Source: Isoetes taiwanensis (taxonomy: Eukaryota; Streptophyta; Lycopodiopsida; Isoetales; Isoetaceae). Taken from it: DNA of 64,000 nucleotides. This document shows, piece after piece, positions 1 to 11,353 of this stretch (position 1 is the first letter of the stretch; every line of letters begins with the position of its first letter). The notes under the pieces are model-generated. The model saw only the letters and a list, made by a program, of their open reading frames with translations. It was not told the origin of the DNA and did no database searches. The position numbers and the translations under genes are program-made. Location: contig JAJEKV010000013.1 of assembly GCA_021234155.1 (NCBI GenBank), forward strand, positions 16,595,877 to 16,659,876, read 5' to 3'.

Positions 1-3000
1 GTGTTTTGTCGTTCGGACATTGCGGAGGCTCCGGAATGGCGATTCGACTTCGCCACATCATCCGGGAGGCCGAAATTACCCTAGAGACCAAGTTGCACGG
101 TCAGTTTTGCAAAAGAAAGAAACACTTACGTCCTACGTTGCAGTATTCGACAGCCACCTCCTAGGCCAATTGACTACGAGTGTGTTGGACATGAGATAGT
201 TTGACGCTACCTCGAGAAGGGGTGGTCTTTTGGCCATGAAACTTGGTCCCGAGGGGCAATGTCGACGTTCCGAGTCCATTGGCGAGCGAATCAATGATTT
301 GGAGAGGGGAAATTGCTCGTCCGCTGCCGGGGCCTTCGAGAGGACTTTTGGGGCAAGCCGCCTTCGGATGGTTTTAGGGTCCGTGCTCAAGCGTCAACAC
401 CCCCTACGTCAAGACACGGCGCAAGGTCCTAGTCGAATCTGACAAGGATAGAGCCTCCGAAACGTAAACCCTATGAGTTGCCAGGTTCTAGCAGGGTTTG
501 CGTTTTGGGTGCCGAGTTTTGGTCCTTTGCACTTGGGACTTGGCTGATAAGATGCAGTTGAGAACGCGAAGCAAGGGGAACTGACGGAATGGAGTTTGGA
601 TCTGTACTCCTCCCGTTGTGGTAGTTAGAAGTAAAGGGCAGCTTTTGCAGTAGCAAGACATTCATAAATTCGTAATTAATGCATAGTACGGAATTAAATT
701 CTGATTTTTTGTCAGCAGGCTTCCTAAGTCATCGCCAACATACAGGCCAGTTTTCAAAATTTCCGGACAAGGTTTAGATCAAAGTGTTTGCATTAGTACG
801 GTCCGGGCAGCCTGTTGTTGGGCAGCCGAGCTGGCACACTTGCCCAAGTCAAACAAGGCCAGGACCTTGCAAGGCCACCTCATTAGAGGGGAGAGTCCGA
901 ACCCCAAGAGGCGAGCCCCAAAAAGTTTCCCGAGGCAGCCTTTCCTGGCAGCGCTCCCCCGGGGGGCCGTACGCTAAAGACCACACTCCCGGATCTCGGT
1001 TCCCCTATCCGACCGTTGAATCCTTCGTTCAAGAGCCCTGTCTCGATAAGGTCCAAAAAAATCCAACATCCGTCCGTGAGAACTTATCAAACCGCGAAGC
1101 GTCCTGCGGTCGACCGTGTAGAAACCAAAGTGTTTTGTCGTTCGGACATTGCGGAGGCTCCGGAATGGCGATTCGACTTCGCGACATCGTCCGGAGGCCG
1201 AAATTACCCTAGAGACCAAGTTGCACGGTCAGTTTTGCAAAAGAAAGAAACACTTACGCCCTACGTTGCAGTATTCGACAGCCACCTCCTAGGCCAATTG
1301 ACTACGAGTGTGTTGGACATGAGATAGTTTGACGCTACCTCGAGAAGGGGTGGTCTTTTGGCCATGAAACTTGGTCCCCAGGGCAATGTCGACGTTCCGA
1401 GTCCATTGGCAGAGCCGAATCACGATTCCGGAGAGGGGAAGTTGCCCGTCCGTCGCCAGGGCCTTCGGGAGAGGACTTTTGGGGCAAGCTGCTTCCAGGT
1501 GGTTTTTAGGGTCCGTGCTCTGGTGTCAACACCCCCCCTCTACTTCAAGACACGGCGCAAGGTCCTAGTCGAATCTGACAAGGATAGAGCCTCCGAAACG
1601 TAAACCCTATGAGTTGCCAGGTTCTAGCAGGGTTTGCGTTTTGGGTGCCGAGTTTTGGTCCTTTGCACTTGGGACTTGGCCGATAAGATGCAGTTGAGAA
1701 CGCGAAGCAAGGGAAACTGACGGAATGGAGTTTGGATCTGTACTCCTCCCGTTGTGGCAGTTAGAAGTAAAGGGCAGCTTTTGCAGTAGCAAGACATTCA
1801 TAAATTCGTAATTAATGCATAGTACGGAATTAAATTCTGATTTTTTGTCAGCAGGCTTCCTAAGTCATCGCCAACATACAGGCCAGTTTTCAAAATTTTT
1901 GGACAAGGTTTAGATCAAAGTGTTTGCATTAGAACGGTCCGGGCAGCCTGTTGTTGGGCAGCCGAGCTGGCACACTTGCCCAAGTCAAATAAGGCCAGGA
2001 CCTTGCAAGGCCACCTCATTAGAGGGGAGAGTCCGGACCCCAGGAGGCGAGCCCCAAAAAGTTTCCCGAGGCAGCCTTTCTGGCGGCTCCCCCACGGGCC
2101 AGACGCTAAAGACCACACTCCCGGATCTCGGTTCCCCTATCCGACCGTTGAATCCTTCGTTCAAGGGCCCTGTCTCGATAAGGTCCAAAAAAATCCAACA
2201 TCCGTCCGTGAGAACTTATCAAACCGCGAAGCGTCCTGCGGTCGACCATGTAGAAATCAAAGTGTTTTGTCGTTCGGACATTGCGGAGGCTCCGGAATGG
2301 CGATTCGACTTCGCCACATCGTCCGGGAGGCCGAAATTACCCTAGAGACCAAGTTGCACGGTCAGTTTTGCAAAAGAAAGAAACACTTACGCCCTACGTT
2401 GCAGTATTCGACAGCCACCTCCTAGGCCAATTGACTACGAGTGTGTTGGACATGAGATAGTTTGACGCTACCTCGAGAAGGGGTGGTCTTTTGGCCATGA
2501 AACTTGGTCCCCAGGGCAATGTCGACGTTCCGAGTCCATTGGCAGAGCCGAATCACGATTCCGGAGAGGGAAGTTGCCCGTCCGTCGCCAGGGCCTTCGG
2601 GAGAGGACTTTTGGGGCAAGCTGCTTCCGGATGGTTTTTAGGGTCCGTGCTCTGGCGTCAACACCCCCCTCTACGTCAAGACACGGCGCAAGGTCCTAGT
2701 CGAATCTGACAAGGATAGAGCCTCCGAAACGTAAACCCTATGAGTTGCCAGGTTCTAGCAGGGTTTGCGTTTTGGGTGCCGAGTTTTGGTCCTTTGCACT
2801 TGGGACTTGGCCGATAAGATGCAGTTGAGAACGCGAAGCAAGGGGAACTGACGGAATGGAGTTTGGATCTGTACTCCTCCCGTTGTGGCAGTTAGAAAAA
2901 AGGGCGCTTTTGCGGTAGCAAGACATTCATAAATTCGTAATTAATGCATAGTACGGAATTAAATTCTGATTTTTTGTCAACAGGCTTCCTAAGTCATCGC

Positions 3001-4482
3001 CAACATACAGGCAGTTTTCAAAATTTCCGGACAAGGTTTAGATCAAAGTGTTTGCATTAGAACGGTCCGGGCAGCTGTTGTTGAGCAAAAGAGTAGCACA
3101 CTTGCCCAAGTCAAATAAGGCCAGGACCTTGCAAGGCCACCTCATTAGAGGGGAGAGTCCGGGACCCTAGGAGGCGAGCCCCAAAAAAAGTTTCCCGAGG
3201 CGACCTTTCTGGCGGCTCCCCCCGGGGCCGATGCGCTAAAGACCACACTCTCGGATCTCGGTTCCCCTATCCGGCCGTTGAATCCTTCGTTCAAAGGGCC
3301 CCGTCTCGATAAGGTCCAAAAAATCCAACATCCGTCCCGTGAGAACTTATCAAACCGCTGAAGCGTCCCGGTCGGCCAGTGTAGAAACCAAAGTGTTTTG
3401 TCGTTCGGACATTGCGGAGGCTCGGGAATGGCGATTCGACTTCGCTACATCGTCCGGGGAGCCGAAATTACCCTAGAGACCAAGTTGCACGGTCGGTTTT
3501 GCAAAAGAAAGAAACACTTACGCCCCTACGTTGCGGTGATCGGCGCCCACCTCCTAGGCCAATTGACTACGAGTGTGTTGGACATGAGATAGTTTGACGC
3601 TACCTCGAGGAGGGTGGTCTTTTGGCTATGAAACTTGGTCCCCGAGGGCAATGTCGACGTTCGAGTCCATTGGCGAGCGAATCACGATTCCGGAGAAGGG
3701 AAGTTGCCCGTCCGTCGCCCGGGGCCTTCGGGGAGAGGACTTTTGGGGCAAGCCGCTTCGGATGGTTTTAGGGTCCGTGCTCAAGGCGTCAACACCCCCC
3801 CCTACGCCAAGACACACGCAAAGGTCCTAGTCAAATCGACAAGGATAGAGCCTCCAAACGTAAACCCTATGAGTTGCCGGGTTCTAGCGGGGTTTGCGTT
3901 TTGGGTGCCGAAGTTTTGGTCCTTTGCACTTGGGACTTGGCCGATAAGATGCAGATTGAGAACGCTGAAGCAAGGGGAACCGGCGGAATGGAGTTTGGAT
4001 CTGTACTCCTCCCGTTGTGGCGGTTAAGTAAAGGGCGGCTTTTGCGGTAGCAAGACATTCATAAATTCGTAATTAATGCATAGTACGGAATTAAATTCTG
4101 ATTTTTGTCAACAGGCTTCCTAAGTCATCGTCAACATACGTGCCAGTTTTCAAAATTTCGGACAAGGTTTAGATCAAAGTGTTTGCATTAGAACGGTCCC
4201 CGCAGCTGTTGTTGGGCGGCCGAAATGCACACTTGCCCAAGTCAAACAAGGCGGGACCTTGCAAGGCCACCTCATTAGAGGGGAGAGTCCGGACCCCGGG
4301 GAGGCCGAACCCCAAAAAGTTTTCCGAGGCGCCTTTCTGGCGGCTCCCCGGGGGGCCGTGCGCTAAAGACCACACTCCGGATCTCGGTTCCCCTATCCGG
4401 CCGTTGAATCCTTCGTTCAAGGGGCCTCGTTCGATAAGGGCCAAAAAAATCCAACATCCGTCCGAGAACTTATCAAACCGCC
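1..4482. repeat. Tandem satellite array, ~1.13 kb unit, about four copies
   Basis: The motif starting GTGTTTTGTCGTTCGGAC recurs at 1, 1130, 2262 and 3393, giving periods of 1129, 1132 and 1131 bp. The window opens inside the array. The last copy loses homology near 4482, about 45 bp short of a full unit. Copies 1 to 3 are very similar, while copy 4 (and the end of copy 3) is more diverged, with many CAG to CGG changes and small deletions. Short ORFs repeat in every copy but are broken by frame changes and match no family I know, so I do not call genes here. It does not resemble plant rRNA. Its size would suit a subtelomeric or pericentromeric satellite or an array derived from a transposon. 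Confidence 0.95.
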
Positions 4483-4680
4483 ACCCCCGTGCTCAAACAT
4501 GCCACCCCGGGCTCAAACATTCGTAAGTAGTAGCAATAGAAGATTGGTTAAATCCGAAATGTGATTTTGATTTGCATATATGGCTCGGGAATGTCCAAAT
4601 TAGCATAAGGACAAACTTTCATGACCATCGGATGAAAAAAAGGCACCAAAAATTAAAAGTGTTAGGCGTCGCTATAATAA
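4483..4680. other. Array edge, no gene seen
   Basis: The first ~40 bp hold a short direct repeat (GCTCAAACATGCCACCCC, then GCTCAAACAT again). The rest is A+T-rich with no recognisable coding content. Confidence 0.5.
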
Positions 4681-4719
4681 AATACGTTACGGACCGTCGC
4701 ATCGCGACGTTAAACCCAG

Positions 4720-4800
4720 TATATCACGATTTTGAAATCGTATATTCGATTTTGAAATCGTATATCACGATTTCAAAATCGTATATACTGATTCAAAATT
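4720..4800. repeat. Palindromic repeat block, CGATTTTGAAATCG units
   Basis: CGATTTTGAAATCG occurs at 4727-4740 and 4747-4760, and its exact reverse complement CGATTTCAAAATCG at 4768-4781. The second and third form a perfect 14-bp stem. CG-rich ACGTCGCGACG-type motifs flank the block (4685-4715 and 4800-4850) and recur at 6514-6722, suggesting that both belong to one repeat element. Confidence 0.8.
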
Positions 4801-5035
4801 ACGTCGCATCTCTTTGACGTCGCGACGTCGCATCTGACGTCGTGTGTTTTTTGATCCCAGCGGGCCGTCTTTTTCCGGACCATTCCTAGGCTTCCTTCTA
4901 TCGACTATTTTGGGCGATCTTGGTATCGACCTTGAACGACTTGCAAGCACTCTTTTTAAGGTTAGTAGATCATGCTTTTGGATTGAATGGTTTTTGATTG
5001 AATGATTTAGTGTAGATTTCAAATTTTTTTTCTAT

Positions 5036-5300
5036 CTCTTTCCTTCTTTTTCTTCTTCTTGTTTACGCATTCTTCTTCTTTTTCCTTCTTTCCTCATTTC
5101 TTTCTTCGATTCTTCCCTTATTTCACTCTTCCATTCTTCCATTCTTCTATCTTCTTCCATTTCATTCTCTTATTTCTTCCATTCTTCTCTTTCTTCCCCT
5201 AATTTCTTTTTTTCTCCTCTTTCCCTTCTCTTCTTTCTCCCACCCTTCTCTTCTTCTTTGATTCATTCATTTTTTTTTTTCTTGTTTTACTATTTCTTCA

Positions 5301-5338
<38 letters not shown>

Positions 5339-5400
5339 TTTCTTCTTGATCTTTTTTTTTTTTTTGTTCTTATTCTTCTAACTCTTTGTTGCTTTCTATT
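5036..5400. repeat. Pyrimidine-rich low-complexity tract
   Basis: About 360 bp of TTCTTC and TTTC-type sequence on the plus strand, including a run of about 35 T near 5303-5337. Long ORFs here are artefacts of the low complexity. Confidence 0.9.
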
Positions 5401-5504
5401 TCGATTTGGACCCTCGAGGGATCTTGTTACACACGTCCTTCTTTTGGTAAGTTGATCGCGCTTGCATTTTATTTTTATAATTTTAAGCGGGTTAAAAAAA
5501 TTGA

Positions 5505-5800
5505 TGGAGTGGCTTGTTCAAGGGCACAGTCGGCTCCACCTAGAGTGGGGAGGACCATGTACCCGTTCAAGTCCACTTCACTAATGATCATATATTTTTC
5601 CTAGGTTAAGGAGTGGCTTGTTCAAGGGCACTACCGGCTCCACCTAGAGTGGAGAGGGCCACGTGCACTGGTTCAAGTCCACGACCACTTGTTATTTTTA
5701 GGTTTAAAATAAAATTGTAGTGGCTTGTTCAAGGGCACGCAGTAGGCTCCACTTAACAGTGGAGACGACCCGGTGTTCGGGTCCAAGTCGACTTTTCTTG
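5505..5800 (+). repeat. Three diverged copies of a ~105-bp repeat
   Basis: Copies begin at 5505, 5610 and 5716. Each opens with GTGGCTTGTTCAAGGGCAC, has GGCTCCACC or a variant in the middle, and ends with TTCAAGTCCAC or a variant. The second copy ends in GGTTCAAGTCC, which matches a tRNA/SINE B box. The preceding TGGCTTGTTCAAGG is only weakly A-box-like, and a 5-bp TpsiC stem does not form cleanly. I see the repeat directly; a SINE or tRNA origin is inference. Confidence 0.7.
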
Positions 5801-6461
5801 TAATTCTTAGGTAGAGGTGGTCAAATCTAGCTTATAACCCTAAAGCGTATGTTAGCCAACTCTAGCTTTTAATCCGAACTAATCCGGTTTTGAAGGGGCT
5901 CATTTCGATGATGGGGGAGTGCTTGAAAAGAAGGTACATGACCTAGTCATAGTCTTATTTTTATTCTTTTGTTTTGTGTTAATCTATCGATTTATAGAAA
6001 AGGCAAAGAGTGATTGCAAAATTGAAGTCGAATGCCAAAAATTGGGAGGCGATTGGTCAAAGGTCCCTAAACCACTTAATCGTCCATAAGGAAGATATCA
6101 AGGTATTTGTTATTTGTTGCCATTCGTTCAATTCAAATAAGACATTTAACTTGTCATGTTGTATTCCTTGCAATCGGATCACTTTCGAACGTGCAAAGGA
6201 TTCCAAGAAAAACATCCGCCTCCACCTGACCGCCAAGGCAACTTCAAACAAAACGAATTCGCCTCACTTGGGTTACGCGGCGAAATAGATTCGTAAGTGC
6301 TATAAACTCTTAGTTCACGTTAACTTTCAATGTCATTGTCTAATATTGGTCGTATTGTTATAGAATTGGCTATCACGGGTTTTCCCCTAACGAGGAACAC
6401 GTAAAGATAGCCACTACTACCTCTTTGTATATGATATTGTAACTAACTATTAAAATTCTTT

Positions 6462-6463
<2 letters not shown>
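5801..6463 (+). other. No confident gene; ORF 6010-6288 unrecognised
   Basis: A 92-codon ORF at 6010-6288 has no family I recognise. Its position inside repeat DNA between related CG-rich blocks makes a decayed transposon reading frame more likely than a host gene. Confidence 0.3.
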
Positions 6464-6513
<50 letters not shown>

Positions 6514-6722
6514 CCACCACGTCGCGACGCGGCGTCACGTCGCGACGCGACGCCGAGCGGCGACGTCTGAGTCACGTCTGAAGTCACGTCTGCGCGACGT
6601 CGAGCGACGGCGCCGACGCCGCGTCGCGACGCGGCGATGTGCGCAACGGCGTCGGAGAGGCGTCGGCGACGCCGTCAGACGTCGCATAGACGTCGTTCAG
6701 ACGTCGCTATAGACGTCGCTAA
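6464..6722. repeat. 50-nt poly-T followed by a CpG-dense palindromic block
   Basis: An uninterrupted run of 50 T (6464-6513) is followed by about 210 bp packed with CGTCGCGACG, GCGTCGCGACGC and GACGTCGC words. The core CGTCGCGACG is its own reverse complement. Similar words occur at 4685-4850. The CpG density is far above the surrounding A+T-rich DNA. Confidence 0.85.
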
Positions 6723-6724
6723 AT

Positions 6725-8172
6725 GACCCTTTTCTTGTTGTGAAGGGTTGCACCGTAGGGAGCAACTTCCTATGTGCACATGTCTATAAACATGTGCATT
6801 TAACCCCTTTGCGACATGGCAAAACCCCACATGACCTTTTACCCTAACCGTAAAAGGTCATGTGAAAGGAACAAAAGGAGAAATCCTAAACCTTTTTCCC
6901 TTTTCACATTCCAGTTTCCAAGCGCCATTCCGGCCAAGTGCTAGCGCCATTCCACATTGGCAGATGCCGCCAAGCCGACTTTGCACAATAGACCTTCCGG
7001 ATTCGGTCACTTTCGCCTTGAATAGAAGCATGTACGCATTTTGAGGAGCTGGAGCAAGCCAAGGTTCAGGTAAATAGCAATTCTGCTATGCAATGCCGAC
7101 TTTTAGTTCGGCAATGAGTTGGTTTAGCATGTTAGTTCAGCCTTAGAGGCCTTATAGATTCTGAGATCACAGGCCCTAACAAAGGAACCTAACCATGCAT
7201 GTTTAGATAGATAGATTAGATGTTCTTCTATGTTTCAGTCTATGGATGATGATGCTCTATCTATGTGCACTCCTATGTATTGAGAATAAGGGGGTAGAGA
7301 CCCTAAAAGCCTTGGTAGTTGATGTAACCAGATAGCCTCATTAATTCCCAATTAACGTTGTGCATAAGAACCCGCCTGGTTGTGAGTGGCAGGACTATAC
7401 TGGCAGATAAGGGGGACTTGTCCCATTGCGGATTGATCCCTCTGGTGTGTAAAGTCTATCAGGGATCTTAGGGGGCTAGGCCTGATGGTTTGCCACTGGG
7501 AAGGCATGGGCTCAACACCTCTGGGGTGATGCGTCAGCTTCCGTGGGGTTCAAGTCGTAAATGGGCAGTGGCCCTCTAGCCGCCTGTGATGGGCATGCAT
7601 GCCTCTGGAGGGAGTGATCTCCTCCTGCCTCATCGGGACTGGGGAGATACAAACCAGGAGTAGCCCCCTTGGCTATGCACCCGGCAGGCTACGGTTGAGT
7701 CTTAAGACTTATCAGCCTATTCTGCAAAGTATGCACAGGAGGGGTGGATGGAGCGGCTACCCAACGGCCATGTTCTTATGCCAGCCCAATCCATTTGCCA
7801 TGAATTCTGTCTGCATTGACTTCTGGGAACCCAAGCCGTCAGTCGATCCCCCATGAGCCTGAGCCTTGGGTAGGATTCCCCTTACGTTGATATTACTGAT
7901 GTTGTTGTTACATATGTTATGTTATGGTGAGCCACCCTTCGAGGTGGATATGTATATTATTTGATGTCATGTGCTCATGTTTGATGTGCTTGCGCAGCTA
8001 GGTAGGTCTGAGGAAGATAGGATGAATGACACGTCCATTCTTTTCCATTGGATTCTTGACTGTTAGCAAGATCTAATGTTAGATGGATGGCCTCATGTCA
8101 GCCAGGGCGTTGACAAGAGGTATGAACTCCAGTTCTATACGATGGGAGCATCATATATGAGCAGGGGACGTC
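6725..8172 (+). mobile_element. LTR-like sequence upstream of a primer-binding-like site
   Basis: This non-coding stretch lies directly before a tRNA-Met-like primer-binding site and ends in GACGTCACA, an LTR-like CA terminus. A possible start is TGTGAAGGG at 6739, giving about 1.43 kb, but no second LTR is visible and the boundaries are a guess. No gag or pol frame follows; the DNA after 8200 is exon-like sequence of unknown origin. It could be a solo or broken LTR, or unrelated non-coding DNA. Confidence 0.35.
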
Positions 8173-8177
8173 ACAGT

Positions 8178-8190
8178 CGTATCAGAGCCA
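8178..8190 (+). other. Primer-binding-site-like motif (initiator tRNA-Met)
   Basis: CGTATCAGAGCCA differs by one base from TGGTATCAGAGCC-type plant LTR-retrotransposon primer sites. It follows a CA-ending sequence with two or three bases between. A match this short could be chance. Confidence 0.45.
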
Positions 8191-8459
8191 TGATCTTGGA
8201 GGGCCAGGATCGAGCACTGGCCTTTTCCCTAATAGGACTAACATTCTAGATCTTCAGCCTTGGAGTTGAAATCCCAAGCATGAACCTCGGGGAATGGGCA
8301 TGGAAAAGTTTCTCTCCAATGAATAGTGTAAAAGAGCTAAGCTAATAATAGTTAGTGAAAAATATACTTGAAATCAATCTTGTTAATTTGGAAGTTTCCG
8401 GTTTAACCAAAAATGTTTTTAGTTTTGTTTAGGGTTGTTTTCCAAAGGTTTTAAGGGCT

Positions 8460-8657
8460 TTACCTGCTGGAAAGAATTCCCGATTTCCCAAAAATCGAGA
8501 TGCATTTCTTTAATGATTTGATGCCTTCTTCAAAAATACGATGAAAGTGCTTATCCATATCCTGGCAATCGAGCGTGCATGTCGGCCACGCCTTTGCATT
8601 TTCAGCTTCATAATAATTCATTTCTTCCAGTTGCTGTTTCGTGGCATCGTTCATCAT
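8460..8657 (-). pseudogene. Exon-like ORF, function unknown
   Basis: A 65-codon minus-strand frame of charged, helix-prone composition (motifs such as ATKQQLEEMNYYEAE and MDKHFHRIFEEG). It runs directly into a GTAAAG donor-like site at its 3' end, as a real exon would. I do not recognise the family. It lies alone between an LTR-like stretch and other exon-like frames on the opposite strand, so a captured gene fragment is the best guess. Confidence 0.25.
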
Positions 8658-8814
8658 GGATCAAAAAGGGATTTTGGTGCTTGCTTGAGATGATTTGCCC
8701 TGGAAGAGGCCATATTTTGCGTGTCAATGTTGCAGCCTTTCTTTTTCATGCAGAGCATATACAAGGCCAGGAATCTGCCAAACTGGATGGTCAATGCAGT
8801 AGCTTCTTGGGTGA

Positions 8815-9600
8815 TTGTATTACAGAGGTAAGCCAGTCCATAACCAAGCAGTTTACTATATTGTTCGGGCTCCTAATTCCGGATTTCTAGGGTTTACTCT
8901 ATCCACACTTAATTTTCAGCCTATCTGCTCAACTGGGGAGGTTTATCAAAAATGCAAAAGAGTATGCTCGACTGGGCGGTCAAGCAAAAATTTAGAAGAA
9001 AGGATCTTCTTCTTAGGAGGCCGCCTTGAATCTGGCAGTGCACAGGGGTTTTGGCTGGAGCGATATTTTCCAACGAGGAGTCTATTCCAACTCTTCAGGT
9101 TTATTAAGAATGACACTGAAAATATGGAGAGCAGGGAAGTCAATGAACGAGGAGCCGCGTCTCTAAGAAGAAAAGGGATGAAGATTTTGCAACTGCCTGA
9201 TAAAAATGGCCTTAGAGGCAGTCGGTATGTGTTAATATTTGCCATTATTATATTTTGTTACCATGTTGTTATATTTTGTTTCCTTTACATTTTTTGTTTT
9301 AATGTGCAGGTGATTGTTTGACACTAATTTTTCCTACAACTGCTTGCCTCTTTTCTCTGCCTGTCGCATTAGCACTGTTGGCAATTGGTTGGCACATGTA
9401 GAAGCAAGTCCCAATGTATGTTTTCTATTATTGCTACAAATTAATATGTTCTATTTTAGAGTAGATGTATGCTCAGAAATTTGCTTTCATAAACCATATG
9501 TCAGCTTGCAGGATGGTATACCTTATAGTTTTGTAGCAGGGTACGGCCCAGAGAATAAAAAATGCAGGAATACCTTTAGTCTCGATAAATACTAACCATA
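8815..9600 (+). other. Plus-strand exon-like ORFs, function unknown
   Basis: A 168-codon frame (8815-9321) is rich in basic residues, and a second frame (9314-9595) follows. CAG/GT-like junctions near 9309 and 9511 (a CAG before GATGGTATACC) suggest old exons. One frame across 9316-9400 encodes a hydrophobic stretch (PTTACLFSLPVALALLAIG) that could be a membrane segment but ends in a stop. No family is recognised. Confidence 0.2.
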
Positions 9601-10252
9601 AATGCTTAGATCAGTAGTTTAATTGGTTATTTATTGTATTAGTTGCTCTTCCTACAACAATGAGTGAGTCAATGTGAGCCACTGAAACTTTGTTGCCTAA
9701 ATCTGAGCCATAGGCAACAGATGATAACGCCTCTGTCATAATCTGTTCATGCTATTTTCAGACATGGATGGAAATTATAATATCCTTGCTAATTTACCTT
9801 CAGGAGGACATATTATGATTGAGTTCCGCCTATTGTCAAAGCTTCTGGTTGGAATGCTCACAAGAAGGAACTTTGCAGCTTAATGTGGAGAAGGATCTGA
9901 TTGAACTAAACTGTTTTCCTACCTTAAAGATCGTCATGTCACTGAGGCCCTGCTATTAGAAATTCGTTAACACATATTTGCATTTTTATGCCTACCAACT
10001 TCAGTCTGTTTTGTTGCAGGGAACTTTGTCATGTTCAAATTAGAGTTCGTTGAAACAAGAGAATGAGGTATGTTGGCTTTGTAGGTCAATAATTTTGACA
10101 TGCTGTCCTCATTCTGATATGTTTTACGCATTTTGTGATGACTATAGTAGATGTTTGGATATTAGAACATGGATGTAATAGGGAGACATCCACTAGAATT
10201 AATATTTCAAGGAATTTGGGAATGTAGATGAAGTGGTCGTGTTGTTGAAATC
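9601..10252. other. No gene seen
   Basis: A+T-rich sequence without a sustained frame or recognisable repeat. Confidence 0.4.
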
Positions 10253-10354
10253 GCCTGGGTGCTCCAGTTCATTCTTAGATAATATCAACTTTAAGAGGCA
10301 AGTGCCTGGGTGCTCCAGTTCATTCTTATATAATATCGACTTTAAGAGGCAAGT
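10253..10354 (+). repeat. 51-bp tandem duplication
   Basis: GCCTGGGTGCTCCAGTTC begins at 10253 and again at 10304. The two 51-bp copies differ at about two positions (AGATAATATCAAC versus TATAATATCGAC), so the duplication is recent. It sits just before a second, larger tandem duplication. Confidence 0.9.
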
Positions 10355-10366
10355 ATTTTGTTTCTA

Positions 10367-11353
10367 TGCATTTTGTTCTGACTTCTCTATCATTTTGTTT
10401 GTTTTGCTTTCATATATAGCTATTGTTATGAACTTTAAGAATCTCAGTATTCCATAAATGTACATATGAAGTCTGAATCTTACACATGAAAAATCCAGGC
10501 ATGTTAAAAGCGGTTTCCTGTTACATCATGTTAGGAACATGCAAGTATACATCACCATCCAATCTGCTGCATTTTGTTCTGACTTCTACCAGCGCCACAT
10601 AAATCCCACATTGGAACGAGGCCCACAATGCTACCTGCGCACCCACTTGCCCATGAAAAGACGCAGACTCATTGCCTCCATTCGCACAGGGGCACATCAT
10701 CTTCGAATTGAGACAGGCAGATGGATTGGTGAGCCACGTCAGGACAGGCTCTGTCAATGCTGCCAAATGGGAGTCATTGAGAATGAATCTCATACCCTAC
10801 AAAGTTGCCCAGCATATGATCAAATCCGGACGCGCTATGCTGAGTTGGTCAGGCCTGGCCAGCCGCTACATGTGACATTGAGCACGGCATCCGTACGGAT
10901 GCTAGGATCATACCTTCAGGAGGTCATGGACATGCGAGATCAGCTATGTCCTCGGGCACGCACTTGACATGTACATACACATTTATTTCATGATGATGTA
11001 TACTTGTACAGTTTGACAGCATTCTTATTACTGCCACGGTTTTTCCCTCGAAAACCCTTCGGGGCGGGGGTTTTTTAACCCGGACAGTAATAAGTTTGCT
11101 GCGCTCCTTCTGGGTCCCATAGGCCGATTGGTCTCAGTGGACGATAAAAAAACTATTCTATTCTATTCTATTCTATCATTTTGTTTGTTTTGCTTTCGTA
11201 TATGGCTACTGTTATGAACTTTAAGAATCTCAGTATTCTATGAATGTACATATGAAGTCTGAATTTTTAAACATGAAAATATCCAGGCATGTTAAAAGGG
11301 GTTTCCTGTTACATCATGCCAGGAACATGCATGTATACATCACCATCCAATCT
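10367..11353 (+). repeat. 201-bp tandem duplication, second copy split by a LINE
   Basis: Copy 1 is 10367-10567. Copy 2 starts at 10568 (TGCATTTTGTTCTGACTTCT), is cut after 10587, and resumes at about 11173 (CTATCATTTTG) to 11353. The two parts, 20 + 181 bp, add up to the length of copy 1. Remaining differences are scattered substitutions. The DNA was therefore duplicated first and the LINE inserted afterwards. Confidence 0.9.
10588..11176 (+). mobile_element. 5'-truncated LINE, 3' end of ORF2 plus pentanucleotide tail
   Basis: From 10587 the frame encodes the C-terminal part of a plant LINE ORF2 ending at 10967. It shows a HLRIETGRW-type stretch, then a zinc-knuckle-like Cys/His cluster (CQCC, followed by H and C in ESHTLQSCPAYDQIR) typical of the region after the reverse transcriptase. 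About 190 bp of 3' UTR follows, ending in a (TTCTA)n tail (about 11153-11176). Endonuclease and RT are missing, as expected of a 5'-truncated target-primed insertion. The breakpoints are fixed by the flanking duplicated DNA. A target-site duplication cannot be separated from the tail. It may be the same family as the fragment at 31495-32232, which carries the preceding part of ORF2. Confidence 0.8.

Noticed and set aside
1-4482. Ribosomal DNA or 5S array
   Set aside because: The unit contains no recognisable 5S, 18S, 5.8S or 25S sequence.
230-4526. Many 60-150-codon ORFs on both strands in the satellite
   Set aside because: They recur in each unit, overlap in several frames and are broken by unit-to-unit indels. 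Low stop density from GC content explains them.
5258-5455. Phe/Leu-rich membrane protein ORF
   Set aside because: Translation of a poly-pyrimidine/poly-T tract.
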